From assembly GCF_019510245.1 (NCBI RefSeq), contig NZ_JAEKKT010000158.1, forward strand, positions 25,506 through 89,505: a stretch of 64,000 nt of DNA, given 5' to 3'. This DNA comes from Streptomyces sp. (lineage in GTDB: Bacteria > Actinomycetota > Actinomycetes > Streptomycetales > Streptomycetaceae). A program made the translations under genes and the position numbers. The notes beneath the pieces are model-generated. The model made no database searches and was not told the DNA's origin. It worked only from the letters and a program-made list of their open reading frames with translations. Shown here piece after piece: positions 46,076-54,405 of the stretch; position 1 is the first letter of the stretch, and the number at the start of each line of letters is the position of its first letter.

Positions 46076-47023
46076 ATGACCGACTCCCTCACGACCCCTC
46101 GGGCCGCACCCGTTCCCGCGATCGAGACCGTCGGGCTGGGCCGACGCTACCGCCGCGGATGGGCACTGCGGGACACTTCCTTCCGCCTGCCCGCCGGCCG
46201 CGTCTGCGCCCTGGTCGGACCCAACGGCGCCGGCAAGACGACGCTGCTGTCCCTCGCCGCCGACCTGGTCACGCCGACCGCGGGGTCCATCACGCTCTCC
46301 GGCCACCGGCCGGGCAGCACCAGGGCCCGGCAGAGCACCGCGTTCCTCAGCCAGCAGAAGGCTCTCTACCCGCGGTTCCGCGTCCACGAGATCCTGCGCA
46401 TGGGAGCGGAGCTGAACCCCACCTGGCACCAGGAGACGGCCGAGTCCGTCGTCGAGGCGGGCGGCATCCCGATGAACGCCCGGATCGGGACGCTGTCCGG
46501 CGGGCAGTCCACCCGGGTCGCCTTCGCCCTGGCCCTCGGCAAGCGCCCGCGGCTGATGCTCCTCGACGAGCCGATGGCCGACCTCGACCCGCTGGTACGG
46601 CATCAGATGACCGATCTGCTCCAGGCGGAGGCGCGACACAACGACGCGACGGTCGTCATGTCCTCACACCTCGTCTCCGAGCTGGAGAACGCCTGCGACT
46701 ACCTCGTCCTGGTCAACCAGGGCACCGTCCGGCTGGCCGGCGAGGTGGACGTCCTGCTCGCGGCACACCGGCAACTCACCACCGGGTCGGCGGACCGCGA
46801 CCGCCATCGGAAGGTGCTGGACGGTCAGGACGTGATCGCGACCTCCGGCGGCCTCGACGGGCTCACCTCGCTGGTCCGGATCCGTCACGCGCTCCCGGAA
46901 GGTGCCGGGCACCGGCTCCCCACCCTGGAGGAACTCGTCCTCGGCTATCTCAGAACGCCGGACGCCCCGTCACTGCTCAGCGCGAGCGCGCGAGTCGACG
47001 CAGGCGAGGGGGTGGCGGCATGA
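46076..47023 (+). CDS. ABC transporter ATP-binding protein
   Basis: 315 residues. Walker A ALVGPNGAGKTTLL, Q-loop FLSQQKALYP, signature TLSGGQSTR, Walker B LMLLDEPMADLDP, switch VMSSHL. All key residues are present. The C-terminal extension of about 90 residues is typical of CcmA/NatA-type exporter ATPases. The stop overlaps the permease start as ATGA. Exporter class; substrate unknown. Confidence 0.92.
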   Translation: MTDSLTTPRAAPVPAIETVGLGRRYRRGWALRDTSFRLPAGRVCALVGPNGAGKTTLLSLAADLVTPTAGSITLSGHRPGSTRARQSTAFLSQQKALYPRFRVHEILRMGAELNPTWHQETAESVVEAGGIPMNARIGTLSGGQSTRVAFALALGKRPRLMLLDEPMADLDPLVRHQMTDLLQAEARHNDATVVMSSHLVSELENACDYLVLVNQGTVRLAGEVDVLLAAHRQLTTGSADRDRHRKVLDGQDVIATSGGLDGLTSLVRIRHALPEGAGHRLPTLEELVLGYLRTPDAPSLLSASARVDAGEGVAA

Positions 47024-48027
47024 GCACCCTCACCTCTTCCACGCCGGGCGTCCGCCGTGGTCCGGGGCCGCGGCTGCGTGGGCTGACCTGGCTGATCTGG
47101 CGGCAGAACCGAACCGCCTTCTGGATCGCCCTGGCCGCCGCGGCGGCAGTCGCCGTCTACGCCGCCGTCCAACACCAGCACGTCGCGGCCGCCGTCAGCG
47201 CGCACCATCTCGACGCCTGCCACGGCCGTGAGACCTCCGCGGGGTGCCTCAGGAACCTCCTCGGCTTCGAGCGGGACCACCAGTTCCCGCTGCGGCGCCC
47301 GCTCCAGGCGATGCTGCTGCTGCCGTTCCTGTTCGGTCTGTTCCTCGGCGGGCCCCAGCTCGCGCAGGAACTGGAGTCGGGGACGTACCGTACCGTCGCC
47401 ACCCAGTCCGTGACCCGCACCCGCTGGTTCGCCGCGAAGCTGGGTGTGCCGCTCGTCATGACCGTGTTCGTCAGCGGCGTGTTCTCCGCCGCCATGACCT
47501 GGTGGTGGCATCCGGTCGCCGGGGTCCTGGGCCCGCTGTTCCCCTGGCAGGGCTGGTATCCCTTCTACGGGGTGGGTCCCGTCGTCGTGGGCCTCTGCGT
47601 GCTGCTGTACCTCCTGGGGGCAACTCTGGGACTCGTGCTGCGCCGCACGGTCCTGGCCATGGGGGCGACGCTCGTGGTCGGCGCGGGTCTGTTCGCGCTG
47701 CTGGAGCAGGTCCGGCCGTACCTCTGGCCGGTGCGCACGGCTTCCGCGCAGCACACGTCCGAGCCCCCGGCCCCCGGCAGCGCGTGGATGCTCGCGGACG
47801 GCCCGCTGTCCAAGGACGGCCGGCGCGTCTCCGAGGTCACGGACTGCTACGCCCAGAGCGACTTCCGCCGGTGCCTGACCGGGCACGGCATCACCGGTCA
47901 CTGGGCCGAGTATCATCCGGCCTCGGACTTCTGGCCCCTTCAGTGGACGGCGACCGGGGTGTGCCTCGCGCTCGGCGTGGCGCTCGTCGCCCTGTCCCTG
48001 TGGTGGATCCGCCGGCATCCTTCCTGA
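47020..48027 (+). CDS. ABC transporter permease
   Basis: 335 residues with six predicted membrane helices, beginning LTWLIWRQNRTAFWIALAAAAAVAVYAAV and including QELESGTYRTVATQSVTRTRWFAAKL, typical of ABC-2 permeases in Streptomyces GntR- or two-component-controlled operons. A loop of about 75 residues before the last helix contains two Cys (DCYAQSDFRRCL). Coupled to the ATPase gene by ATGA overlap. Confidence 0.87.
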   Translation: MSTLTSSTPGVRRGPGPRLRGLTWLIWRQNRTAFWIALAAAAAVAVYAAVQHQHVAAAVSAHHLDACHGRETSAGCLRNLLGFERDHQFPLRRPLQAMLLLPFLFGLFLGGPQLAQELESGTYRTVATQSVTRTRWFAAKLGVPLVMTVFVSGVFSAAMTWWWHPVAGVLGPLFPWQGWYPFYGVGPVVVGLCVLLYLLGATLGLVLRRTVLAMGATLVVGAGLFALLEQVRPYLWPVRTASAQHTSEPPAPGSAWMLADGPLSKDGRRVSEVTDCYAQSDFRRCLTGHGITGHWAEYHPASDFWPLQWTATGVCLALGVALVALSLWWIRRHPS

Positions 48028-48102
48028 TCACCGACCGGGCACCGCCTGGGGGCGGGGCGGGAGCCGGCGGGGTGCGCCTGGTCCGGGTGCCCGAACGATC
48101 GT

Positions 48103-48123
48103 GTTGATACTTGATTCATCAAC
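48103..48123. promoter_or_regulatory. inverted repeat GTTGAT-N9-ATCAAC
   Basis: Perfect 6-base arms (48103-48108 and 48118-48123) in a short AT-rich pocket between the ABC permease and the terpene-cyclase-like gene. It probably marks the promoter/operator of the latter, and so argues that its coding start lies to the right. Confidence 0.45.
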
Positions 48124-48131
48124 GATGTAGC

Positions 48132-49244
48132 GTGTGTTGCGGTGATCACCGGGCTCGGGCACCACACACATCGCACCGGCGGAGCGCGGAGCGACCGGCA
48201 CGTGCGGGCGGCGACGGCGCCGTCCGCACGTTCGAAGGCGGGTTGCGCCAGGGCAACCACCTGGCGCGCCTGCTCGCGCTGCGCAAGCACCCCGAGCACC
48301 GGCCGGCCGTCCGGCGTGCGCTGCGGGCCGTCGTCGCCGAACTGCGGCCGGACGGCGGCCTGCCGTACATCACCGGCCTGGACGTCTTCGCCACGGCGTT
48401 CGCCGGACTCGCGCTCGCCACCAGCGGCACCCCCGCCCCACTGATCGCCTCGATGGCCGACGCTCTCGCCGCACAGCAGAACTCGGACGGCGGCTTCGGA
48501 TACACCGTGGGGGTACGGCAGAGCGACGTCGACGACACCTCCTACGCCATCGAGTTCCTGCGTACGGCCGCGCCGCGAACGCACACGGCGACGATCGAGC
48601 GCGCCGAGGCCTATCTCCTCGCCCGGCGCAATCCCGACGGCGGATTCCCCACCTTCGCCGCGGGCGCTCCCTCCGAGGTGGCCATGACGGCGGCGGCGGT
48701 GAACGCGCTGTCGGGCAATCCCGCCCACCGCGCGGTCGCGGAGCGGGGGGTCGCGTTCATCGTGAGCCAGGGTGGTCCCGCCGGCGTGCTGGAACGCGGC
48801 TGGAGCCGCAACCTCACCAACGCCGTCTTCCGCGCCACGCTGGCCTGCGCCTCCGTCCGTGACGACGCGCCCGCCGCACTGCGCAAGGCGGCGTCCGCGA
48901 CGGCCCGCGGGATCATCGGCCACCTGGTGAGCACCCAGGGCCAGGACGGCGGCTGGGGGCACTGGCGGGGCGACCGCAGTGACCCGATCAGCACGGCCTA
49001 CGCGGTCATCGCCCTCAGCCGTGCCCCGGAGCAGGCGGACTCGTTCGATCGCGCCCTTCGCTACCTGGTCGGCCGGCAGCGGCCCGACGGAGGTTATGTG
49101 AGCAGACCCGACCAGGTGGGCCCGCGCCCCTTCAGCTACGACGTGCCCGCGCTCGCCGACGTCTGTGTCCTGCTGGCCCTGGCCCACGCCGCACCCGCCA
49201 CCGGCACGTCCCGAGCCGGCCGCGACAGAGCGACGATGGGGTAA
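48132..49244 (+). CDS. prenyltransferase/squalene-oxidase-repeat protein, class II terpene cyclase-like, apparently N-truncated
   Basis: About 370 residues; the start is uncertain (GTG 48132 is one choice). Alpha/alpha-barrel QW-like repeats recur: RPDGGLPYITG, NSDGGFGYTVG, NPDGGFPTFA, GQDGGWGHWRG, RPDGGYVSRP. Between repeats 2 and 3 lies SDVDDTSYA, a DXDD motif, the general acid of class II diterpene and triterpene cyclases. In roughly 500-residue bacterial class II cyclases this motif sits about 300 residues in; here it is near 135, so an N-terminal domain seems missing. No class I synthase or prenyl-diphosphate synthase lies nearby. Activity is uncertain. Confidence 0.68.
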   Translation: MCCGDHRARAPHTSHRRSAERPARAGGDGAVRTFEGGLRQGNHLARLLALRKHPEHRPAVRRALRAVVAELRPDGGLPYITGLDVFATAFAGLALATSGTPAPLIASMADALAAQQNSDGGFGYTVGVRQSDVDDTSYAIEFLRTAAPRTHTATIERAEAYLLARRNPDGGFPTFAAGAPSEVAMTAAAVNALSGNPAHRAVAERGVAFIVSQGGPAGVLERGWSRNLTNAVFRATLACASVRDDAPAALRKAASATARGIIGHLVSTQGQDGGWGHWRGDRSDPISTAYAVIALSRAPEQADSFDRALRYLVGRQRPDGGYVSRPDQVGPRPFSYDVPALADVCVLLALAHAAPATGTSRAGRDRATMG

Positions 49245-49437
49245 ACGTCACTTTTCACATCTATGGCCCTCTCGGCCAGTATGATGGGTGTCATCCAGAT
49301 TTGGGTGGCAGCCGTCTCTTCGAGCGATCAAGGCGGCTTCGGCGCGGCGCTCGCCCCCATGGCGCGCCGGGACAGGCCAGGGTCGACGCATACGGTGTCC
49401 GGCCTGGTCGGGACATCGACGACAGAGGAGGCAGCAG

Positions 49438-50454
49438 ATGAAGGCAATCGTGTACCGGAGCACCGGCGGCCCCGAAGTGATGGAACTCGTCGACCGTCCG
49501 ACTCCCGAGCCCGGAGCGGGCGAGGTCCGCGTCAGGGTACGGATGTCGGGGGTCAACCCCACCGACTGGAAGGCGCGCCGGGGTTCCCGGGGGCACACCG
49601 ACGGCGTCGAGCAGGTGCCCAACCAGGACGGCGCCGGCGTGGTCGACGCGGTGGGCGAGGGAGTCGACGCGGCCTGGGCCGGACGGCGGGTCTGGATCTG
49701 GGAGGCCGCCTGGCAGCGCGCCGACGGCACCGCCCAGGAGTACGTGGTCCTGCCGCTGCGGCAGGTGGTACCGCTCCCCGACCACGCCTCCTTCGAGCTC
49801 GGCGCCAGCCTCGGCATCCCGGCGCTGACCGCTCATCGCTGCCTCACCATCGCCGAAGGCGGCCCGGAGCAGCTGCGCCCCGGCGCACTCGCCGGCCGTA
49901 CGGTGCTGGTGGCCGGCGGCGCCGGAGCGGTGGGCAACGCGGCCATCCAGCTGGCCCGCTGGGCCGGAGCGACCGTGATCACCACCGTCAGCAGCGCCGA
50001 GAAGGAGGCTCTCGCCCGCACCGCCGGCGCCCAGCACGTGGTGAACTACCGCGCGGGTGACACCGCGGCGGCCATCCGTGCGGTGGCCCCGGACGGAGTC
50101 GACGTGATCGTAGAGGTCGCCCCGGGCCCCAACGCCGAACTGGACGTGGCCGTGCTCGCTCCCAACGGCACGCTGGCCGTGTACGCCAACGACGGTGGTG
50201 ACACCCTGACGCTTCCCGTACTGCCGCTGATGTTCGGCAACGTGCGCTGGCAGGCCGTGATGATCTACACCGTCCCGACGGCGGCCAAGGACCACGCGGT
50301 GGCGGGCGTCTCCGCCGCGGTCGCGGACGGCGCACTGCAGGTCGGCGAGGAGGCGGGGCTGCCGCTGCACCGCTTTCCGGTGGAGCGCGTCGCCGACGCC
50401 CACGCGGCCGTGGAACAGGGCGCCGTCGGCAAGGTCCTCATCGAGCTGACCTGA
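49438..50454 (+). CDS. NADPH:quinone reductase / zinc-independent MDR oxidoreductase
   Basis: 338 residues from ATG 49438 with GAGGAGG upstream. GroES-like domain with VRMSGVNPTDWKAR and VPNQDGAGVVDAVGEGV; cofactor motif VLVAGGAGAVGNAAIQLARWAGATVI of the NADPH-preferring quinone reductase type. It has no zinc ligands. It is not clearly in an operon. A hairpin at 50479-50508 follows. Confidence 0.88.
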   Translation: MKAIVYRSTGGPEVMELVDRPTPEPGAGEVRVRVRMSGVNPTDWKARRGSRGHTDGVEQVPNQDGAGVVDAVGEGVDAAWAGRRVWIWEAAWQRADGTAQEYVVLPLRQVVPLPDHASFELGASLGIPALTAHRCLTIAEGGPEQLRPGALAGRTVLVAGGAGAVGNAAIQLARWAGATVITTVSSAEKEALARTAGAQHVVNYRAGDTAAAIRAVAPDGVDVIVEVAPGPNAELDVAVLAPNGTLAVYANDGGDTLTLPVLPLMFGNVRWQAVMIYTVPTAAKDHAVAGVSAAVADGALQVGEEAGLPLHRFPVERVADAHAAVEQGAVGKVLIELT

Positions 50455-50478
50455 CCGCACCGGACCCGGGAGCACACC

Positions 50479-50508
50479 GGGACGCGAGCCGCGGACGGTC
50501 CGCGTCCC
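50479..50508 (+). terminator. hairpin after the quinone reductase gene
   Basis: Perfect arms GGGACGCG (50479-50486) and CGCGTCCC (50501-50508); the loop can also pair internally (GCGGAC/GTCCGC). It starts 24 bases after the stop. Confidence 0.65.
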
Positions 50509-50740
50509 GCGTGCAGGTGACGACCCCCGGTCCGGTGGCCCGTCCCGGCCGCCCCACACGCGGCCGAAGCTCGACAGGTCTCCCCCGGCACACGTATGCA
50601 CGCCACAAGAGCCGACCAGTTGAGACAACCGCACGTTCGCGAGCCTGACTTCAACACAGTCGCGTGACGTCCGTGAGCGGGGCGCGAGCCCGTGCTCGAC
50701 GAACGTGACGGTGGTGCGGACGGTGTAGTCCCGGCTGGTC

Positions 50741-51110
50741 ATGGGGTGTTGTCCGGAGAAGGAACGGCCGACGACCAAGGCCCCCTGCAGCCTCATCGGA
50801 ACCTGGCTTCTGGTCTCCTGCCAGGCCACCGCCGTGGACGACGGCGAGGTGGTGCGACCGTACGGTGAACACCCCTTGAGCCTGATCATGTACACCGCCG
50901 ACGGGTACATGTCCGATCACGACCCCGGACCGGCCGCTGTTTGACGAGGAGCGACAGGAGTACGGACGGCCGGAGGAACTGGCCGAGGCGGCACGCCACT
51001 ACCTGGCGTACACCGGCACGTTCCGGGTGCCGGACGGCGACACCGTTGTGCACGAGGCCGCCCTGTGCCTGTACCCGTACTGGATGAGCAACGGCCAGAC
51101 GGCGGGCGAC
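50741..51110 (+). pseudogene. lipocalin-like (Lipocalin_5) protein remnant
   Basis: LIGTWLLVSCQATAVDDG, VVRPYGEHPLSLIMYTADGYMS is the start of the small lipocalin-like family found in many actinomycetes and proteobacteria. The frame stops at 50944, but a neighbouring frame continues with TPDRPLFDEE, RPEELAEAARHYLAYTGTFRVPDGDTVVHEAALCLYPYW. The final strands expected after that are absent. One frameshift near 50925 plus loss of the C-terminus make it non-functional. Confidence 0.72.
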
Positions 51111-51211
51111 GCGGACCGCGCCACGTCACCGAGCGGTCGGCCAGAGCCCGGCCAGACGCCACCGTCGGAACCGGTTCGACGTCCCCACCGCCGGATGCGG
51201 CCGGTGGGCCG

Positions 51212-52288
51212 TCACTCGGCGGTGTCGCGCAGCTGCCTCAGCAGGATCGCGAGTTCGAGTCGCTGCCGTCCGGCCGGAGGGCCGAACGAGAAGCCGAGCC
51301 GGGCCTCGGCCTGGGCGAGCCGGGCCGTCACGGTGCTGTGGTGCCGGTAGACCTGGGCGGCCGCCTTGCGGGCCGAGCCGGTCGCGCAGAAGGCGGCGAG
51401 TACGGTCAGGGTGTCCGCGCCGTGAGGGTCGGTGGCGAGTGCGTCCAGCACGCTCACGTCGGCGACCTTCGCGATGTCCTCCGCGCGCAGCCGTGCCGCG
51501 ATGGCCGCCAGCGCGCCGAGTTGTCCGGCCTGGACCACGGCCGGACGCGGACCTTCCCGGGTCGCGAACCGCAGCGCCGTACGGGCCTGCCGCCAGGACT
51601 CAGGCGCGTCGATCGCGGGCAGCGCGTCCCCCACGCCGATCCGCACCCCCTCCCCCGCCGCTTCCCGCATATCTGCGGGCAACGAGCGGGTGAGCACCAC
51701 GTGCACAGGCCCGATCGACGCGCTGCGCACACCCGGATCAGCGGCGGCCAGGGCGCGCAGGAGGTGTCTGAGGTCCCCGGGCGCGGCGGCCACGGCCAGG
51801 ACGTGCACCCCGGCCGACGGGTCGAACCGCAGCAGGCGCACCGCCCGGGCCCGCTCGGCCTCTCCGGCACTGGCCGACAGCGCCAGCTCCACCAGGGCCT
51901 CGTCGCCCGGTTCGGGCAGCGGACCCCGCGTGCGGTCCAGTAGGAGCGCTGCGGCGAACGCGAACCGCTCCAGCAGGATGGTGTCCAGCGCGAACGGTTC
52001 GCCGACGCGTTCCAGCCACACCCGGCTGCTCGGGGAGATCTCCCGCACGGCGGGTCCGACCGGCTCAGGGGTGTGGGCGATGACCTGCCCCGCGGCATCG
52101 GAGCGCAGGCATACCCCCAGTTCGCAGTCCGCGACGCCGACCGCGCACTCGGCGAGGCGGGCCGTCTCGCGTACGAGAGTGCGCAGCGTGGCCCGGGTGG
52201 AGATCAGGGTGTCGAAGAACGCGATCACCCGCACGGCGTTCTCCGCATCGGCGTCGAGAGCTGACAGACGCAGGAGCAGGCCATTCAC
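51212..52288 (-). CDS. PucR/CdaR-type helix-turn-helix regulator
   Basis: 358 residues. A GAF-like N-terminal half (about 1-130: FFDTLISTRATLRTLVRETARLAECAVGVAD) and a GGDEF-like middle are followed by the C-terminal HTH_30 domain LTVLAAFCATGSARKAAAQVYRHHSTVTARLAQAEARLGFSF, typical of PucR and SdiA/CdaR regulators. It is divergent from an esterase gene, with strong inverted and direct repeats in between, making the esterase (and the cupin behind it) the likely targets. Confidence 0.82.
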   Translation of the reverse strand: MNGLLLRLSALDADAENAVRVIAFFDTLISTRATLRTLVRETARLAECAVGVADCELGVCLRSDAAGQVIAHTPEPVGPAVREISPSSRVWLERVGEPFALDTILLERFAFAAALLLDRTRGPLPEPGDEALVELALSASAGEAERARAVRLLRFDPSAGVHVLAVAAAPGDLRHLLRALAAADPGVRSASIGPVHVVLTRSLPADMREAAGEGVRIGVGDALPAIDAPESWRQARTALRFATREGPRPAVVQAGQLGALAAIAARLRAEDIAKVADVSVLDALATDPHGADTLTVLAAFCATGSARKAAAQVYRHHSTVTARLAQAEARLGFSFGPPAGRQRLELAILLRQLRDTAE

Positions 52289-52302
52289 ACGGCGAAGCCT
52301 AC

Positions 52303-52352
52303 GGCATCCGCCAACCGGCGGATGCCGACGCCGGATGACCGCCGGATGACGG
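52303..52352. promoter_or_regulatory. perfect inverted repeat plus direct repeats, PucR-type operator candidate
   Basis: GGCATCCGCC (52303-52312)-AACC-GGCGGATGCC (52317-52326) is a perfect 10-base-arm repeat, followed by two copies of GCCGGATGAC in direct orientation. The element begins 15 bases upstream of the regulator start and ends about 60 bases before the esterase start. Confidence 0.62.
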
Positions 52353-52412
52353 CTGGTCTGCCACCCGGCGATTCACAGAGACTGGGGGTGCACCCCCCAG
52401 GAGGAACAGACA

Positions 52413-53351
52413 ATGCCGTACTTGTTCGACCCAGAGCTTGCTCCGTGGGTGCCACTGCTCGCCGACGTGGACTACGCGAACGTGGCGAAGATGCGGGCAC
52501 AGGCTGAGCTCATGGAGCCCGCGCCCTTCGACCCGCCGGTCCCGGTCGACGTCCGGGACATCACGGTGCCGGGCTTCCAGGGCGCCCCGGAGGTCGGCGT
52601 GCGCATCTACACGCCCGCGAACCGCACCGGGAAGCTGCCCGGTCTGCTGTACATGCACGGGGGCGCCTTCGTCATCGGGCTCGCGGACTTCTTCCACACC
52701 GAGACGGTCCGCATCGCCGCCGAAGTGGGCGCGGTGGTGGTGTCGGTGGACTACCGCACCGCCCCGGAGCACCCCTTCCCGGCGCCTCTGGAGGACTGCT
52801 ACGCCGCCCTGTGCTGGTTCGCGGAGCACGCCGACGAACTGGGCGTGGACCCCGACCGGATCGGTGTGGGCGGAGAGAGCGCGGGCGGCGGCCTGGCCGC
52901 GGCCGTCGCGCTGTTCGCTCGGGACCACGACGGGCCCGCTCTGAAGATGCAGTACCTCGGTGTCCCGGTGCTGGACGACCGGCTGGCCACGGCCTCCATG
53001 CACGCCCTCACCGACATCCCCGGCTGGAACCGCCGCAACGCGGAACTGTCTTGGGACTACTACCTCGGTGGCAGGGGGCTGCGCGGCGGCGACGACGTCA
53101 GCCCGTACGCAGCACCGGCCCGTGCCGAGGACCTGGCCGGCCTGCCGCCCGCGTACATCACGGCCTCCGAGTTCGACCCGCTGCGCGACGAGGACCTGGG
53201 CTACGCCCAGCGGCTGATCATCGCGGGCGTGCCGACCGAACTGCACCACTTCCCCGGCACTTTCCACGGCGCGGCCCAGCTGGTGCCGCAGGCAGCCGTG
53301 AGCCAGCGCATGATCGCCGAGGGGCTCGACGCGCTCCGTCGCGGCCTGTAG
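52413..53351 (+). CDS. alpha/beta hydrolase, HSL/lipase-esterase family
   Basis: 312 residues from ATG 52413 with AGGAGG 8 bases upstream. Oxyanion MHGGAFVIG, nucleophile GGESAGGGLAAAVAL, acid ASEFDPLRDED, His FPGTFHGA: complete triad. Strongly similar over its length to the hydrolase at 1193..2158. Probably controlled by the divergent PucR-type regulator. Substrate unknown. Confidence 0.9.
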   Translation: MPYLFDPELAPWVPLLADVDYANVAKMRAQAELMEPAPFDPPVPVDVRDITVPGFQGAPEVGVRIYTPANRTGKLPGLLYMHGGAFVIGLADFFHTETVRIAAEVGAVVVSVDYRTAPEHPFPAPLEDCYAALCWFAEHADELGVDPDRIGVGGESAGGGLAAAVALFARDHDGPALKMQYLGVPVLDDRLATASMHALTDIPGWNRRNAELSWDYYLGGRGLRGGDDVSPYAAPARAEDLAGLPPAYITASEFDPLRDEDLGYAQRLIIAGVPTELHHFPGTFHGAAQLVPQAAVSQRMIAEGLDALRRGL

Positions 53352-53480
53352 GCCGGGCAGACCGACGTCCCGGTGTGAGTGACGCGTACCCGGCCGCCTC
53401 TGTCGGGACGCGTCCTCTGGTGCACAAAGCACAAGCAGGCACCTTTACCCATTCCAGTAACACAAATAGGTGGGACTCTC

Positions 53481-53999
53481 ATGACTTTTTCCCTGGACAC
53501 CCTGCCGGCGGACGATCCGCTGTGGAAGAAGAGCGGCGCGCTCTACGTGCCGTCGGGCAAGGGCCCCACGGTGTGGGCGGTCGGTGACGTCTACACGATC
53601 AAGGCGACGGGCGCGCAGACCAACGGCGGCTTCGGCTTCATCGAGGGAACGATTCCGGCCGGCGGCGGACCTCTCGCCCACGCACATCCCGATCGCGAGG
53701 AGACCTTCTACATCCTCGACGGGGAACTGGAGTTCCTCGACGGGGAGGAGACGTTCACGGCGGTCGCGGGGGACTTCATCCACGTTCCCCGGGGCGTCCG
53801 GCACCGGTTCACGAACAAGGCGAACCATGCCGCACGCATGATCTTCATGTTCACTCCGGCGGGCCCCGAGCAGATCATCGCCGACTACGCAGCTCCGGCC
53901 CGGCCGGGCGAGCTGCCGCCGGCGATCATCGACGACGACCAGATGGCGCGCTACCAGACCATGAACGAGCTCGCGGGCACCATCATGCTCCCCGAGTAG
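53481..53999 (+). CDS. cupin-domain protein (quercetin dioxygenase-like)
   Basis: 172 residues from ATG 53481 (AGGTGGG upstream). The cupin motifs are present: motif 1 HAHPDREETFYILDGELEF with two His and Glu, motif 2 GDFIHVPRGVRHRF with the third His, so a mononuclear metal site is likely. It follows the esterase by 129 bases in the same direction and may share its promoter. Dioxygenase or isomerase activity on a phenolic compound is possible but not shown. Confidence 0.85.
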   Translation: MTFSLDTLPADDPLWKKSGALYVPSGKGPTVWAVGDVYTIKATGAQTNGGFGFIEGTIPAGGGPLAHAHPDREETFYILDGELEFLDGEETFTAVAGDFIHVPRGVRHRFTNKANHAARMIFMFTPAGPEQIIADYAAPARPGELPPAIIDDDQMARYQTMNELAGTIMLPE

Positions 54000-54405
54000 T
54001 CCTGACTCGTCGTCACACCGGCCCGGAGTGGGGGAATTCGGAACGCCGAACGAAGCCGTGACGGGGGGCTCCCGGGTTTCCGGGAGCCCCCCGTCACGTG
54101 CTGTCCATGCGGTCGTCCGCGGGGCGGTCCGGCGCGTACACGCCCCCTGCCGCCTCGACCGAGCGCGACTCCCGATGATCTCCTTGCTCGACACAAGCTG
54201 ATCTGTCAGGACGTCCCGTTGCGTCATTCACCAGGGCTTGGCCTGCGACTCAGGACTCAAACGCAACGGTGTTGAGCCTGAGTCAGACTCCTGATCATCA
54301 AGTGTGCGCGGCCGTGGGCCCCGGTACGTCCTGGTCTCCCGCACCACGGAGGCAAGCGCCGGTGGGCATCGGTGCGACTCCCCTCACGCGAGGAACGACA
54401 CGCAC
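54000..54405. other. intergenic region with terminator
   Basis: Holds the long hairpin at 54058-54097 and, after it, an AT-richer stretch (54170-54300) that should contain the promoter of the amidohydrolase gene. TGAGCCTGAGTCAGACTC at 54273-54290 contains a loose inverted repeat. No gene seen. Confidence 0.45.
54058..54097 (+). terminator. strong hairpin terminator
   Basis: Perfect 18-base arms (54058-54075, 54080-54097) with loop GTTT, 58 bases after the cupin stop; the strongest hairpin in the window. Confidence 0.9.

Noticed and set aside
50650..50742. N-terminus of an SRPBCC-like protein on the minus strand (MTSRDYTVRTTVTF)
   Set aside because: Only about 15 residues look plausible and nothing downstream continues the family, so it may be chance.
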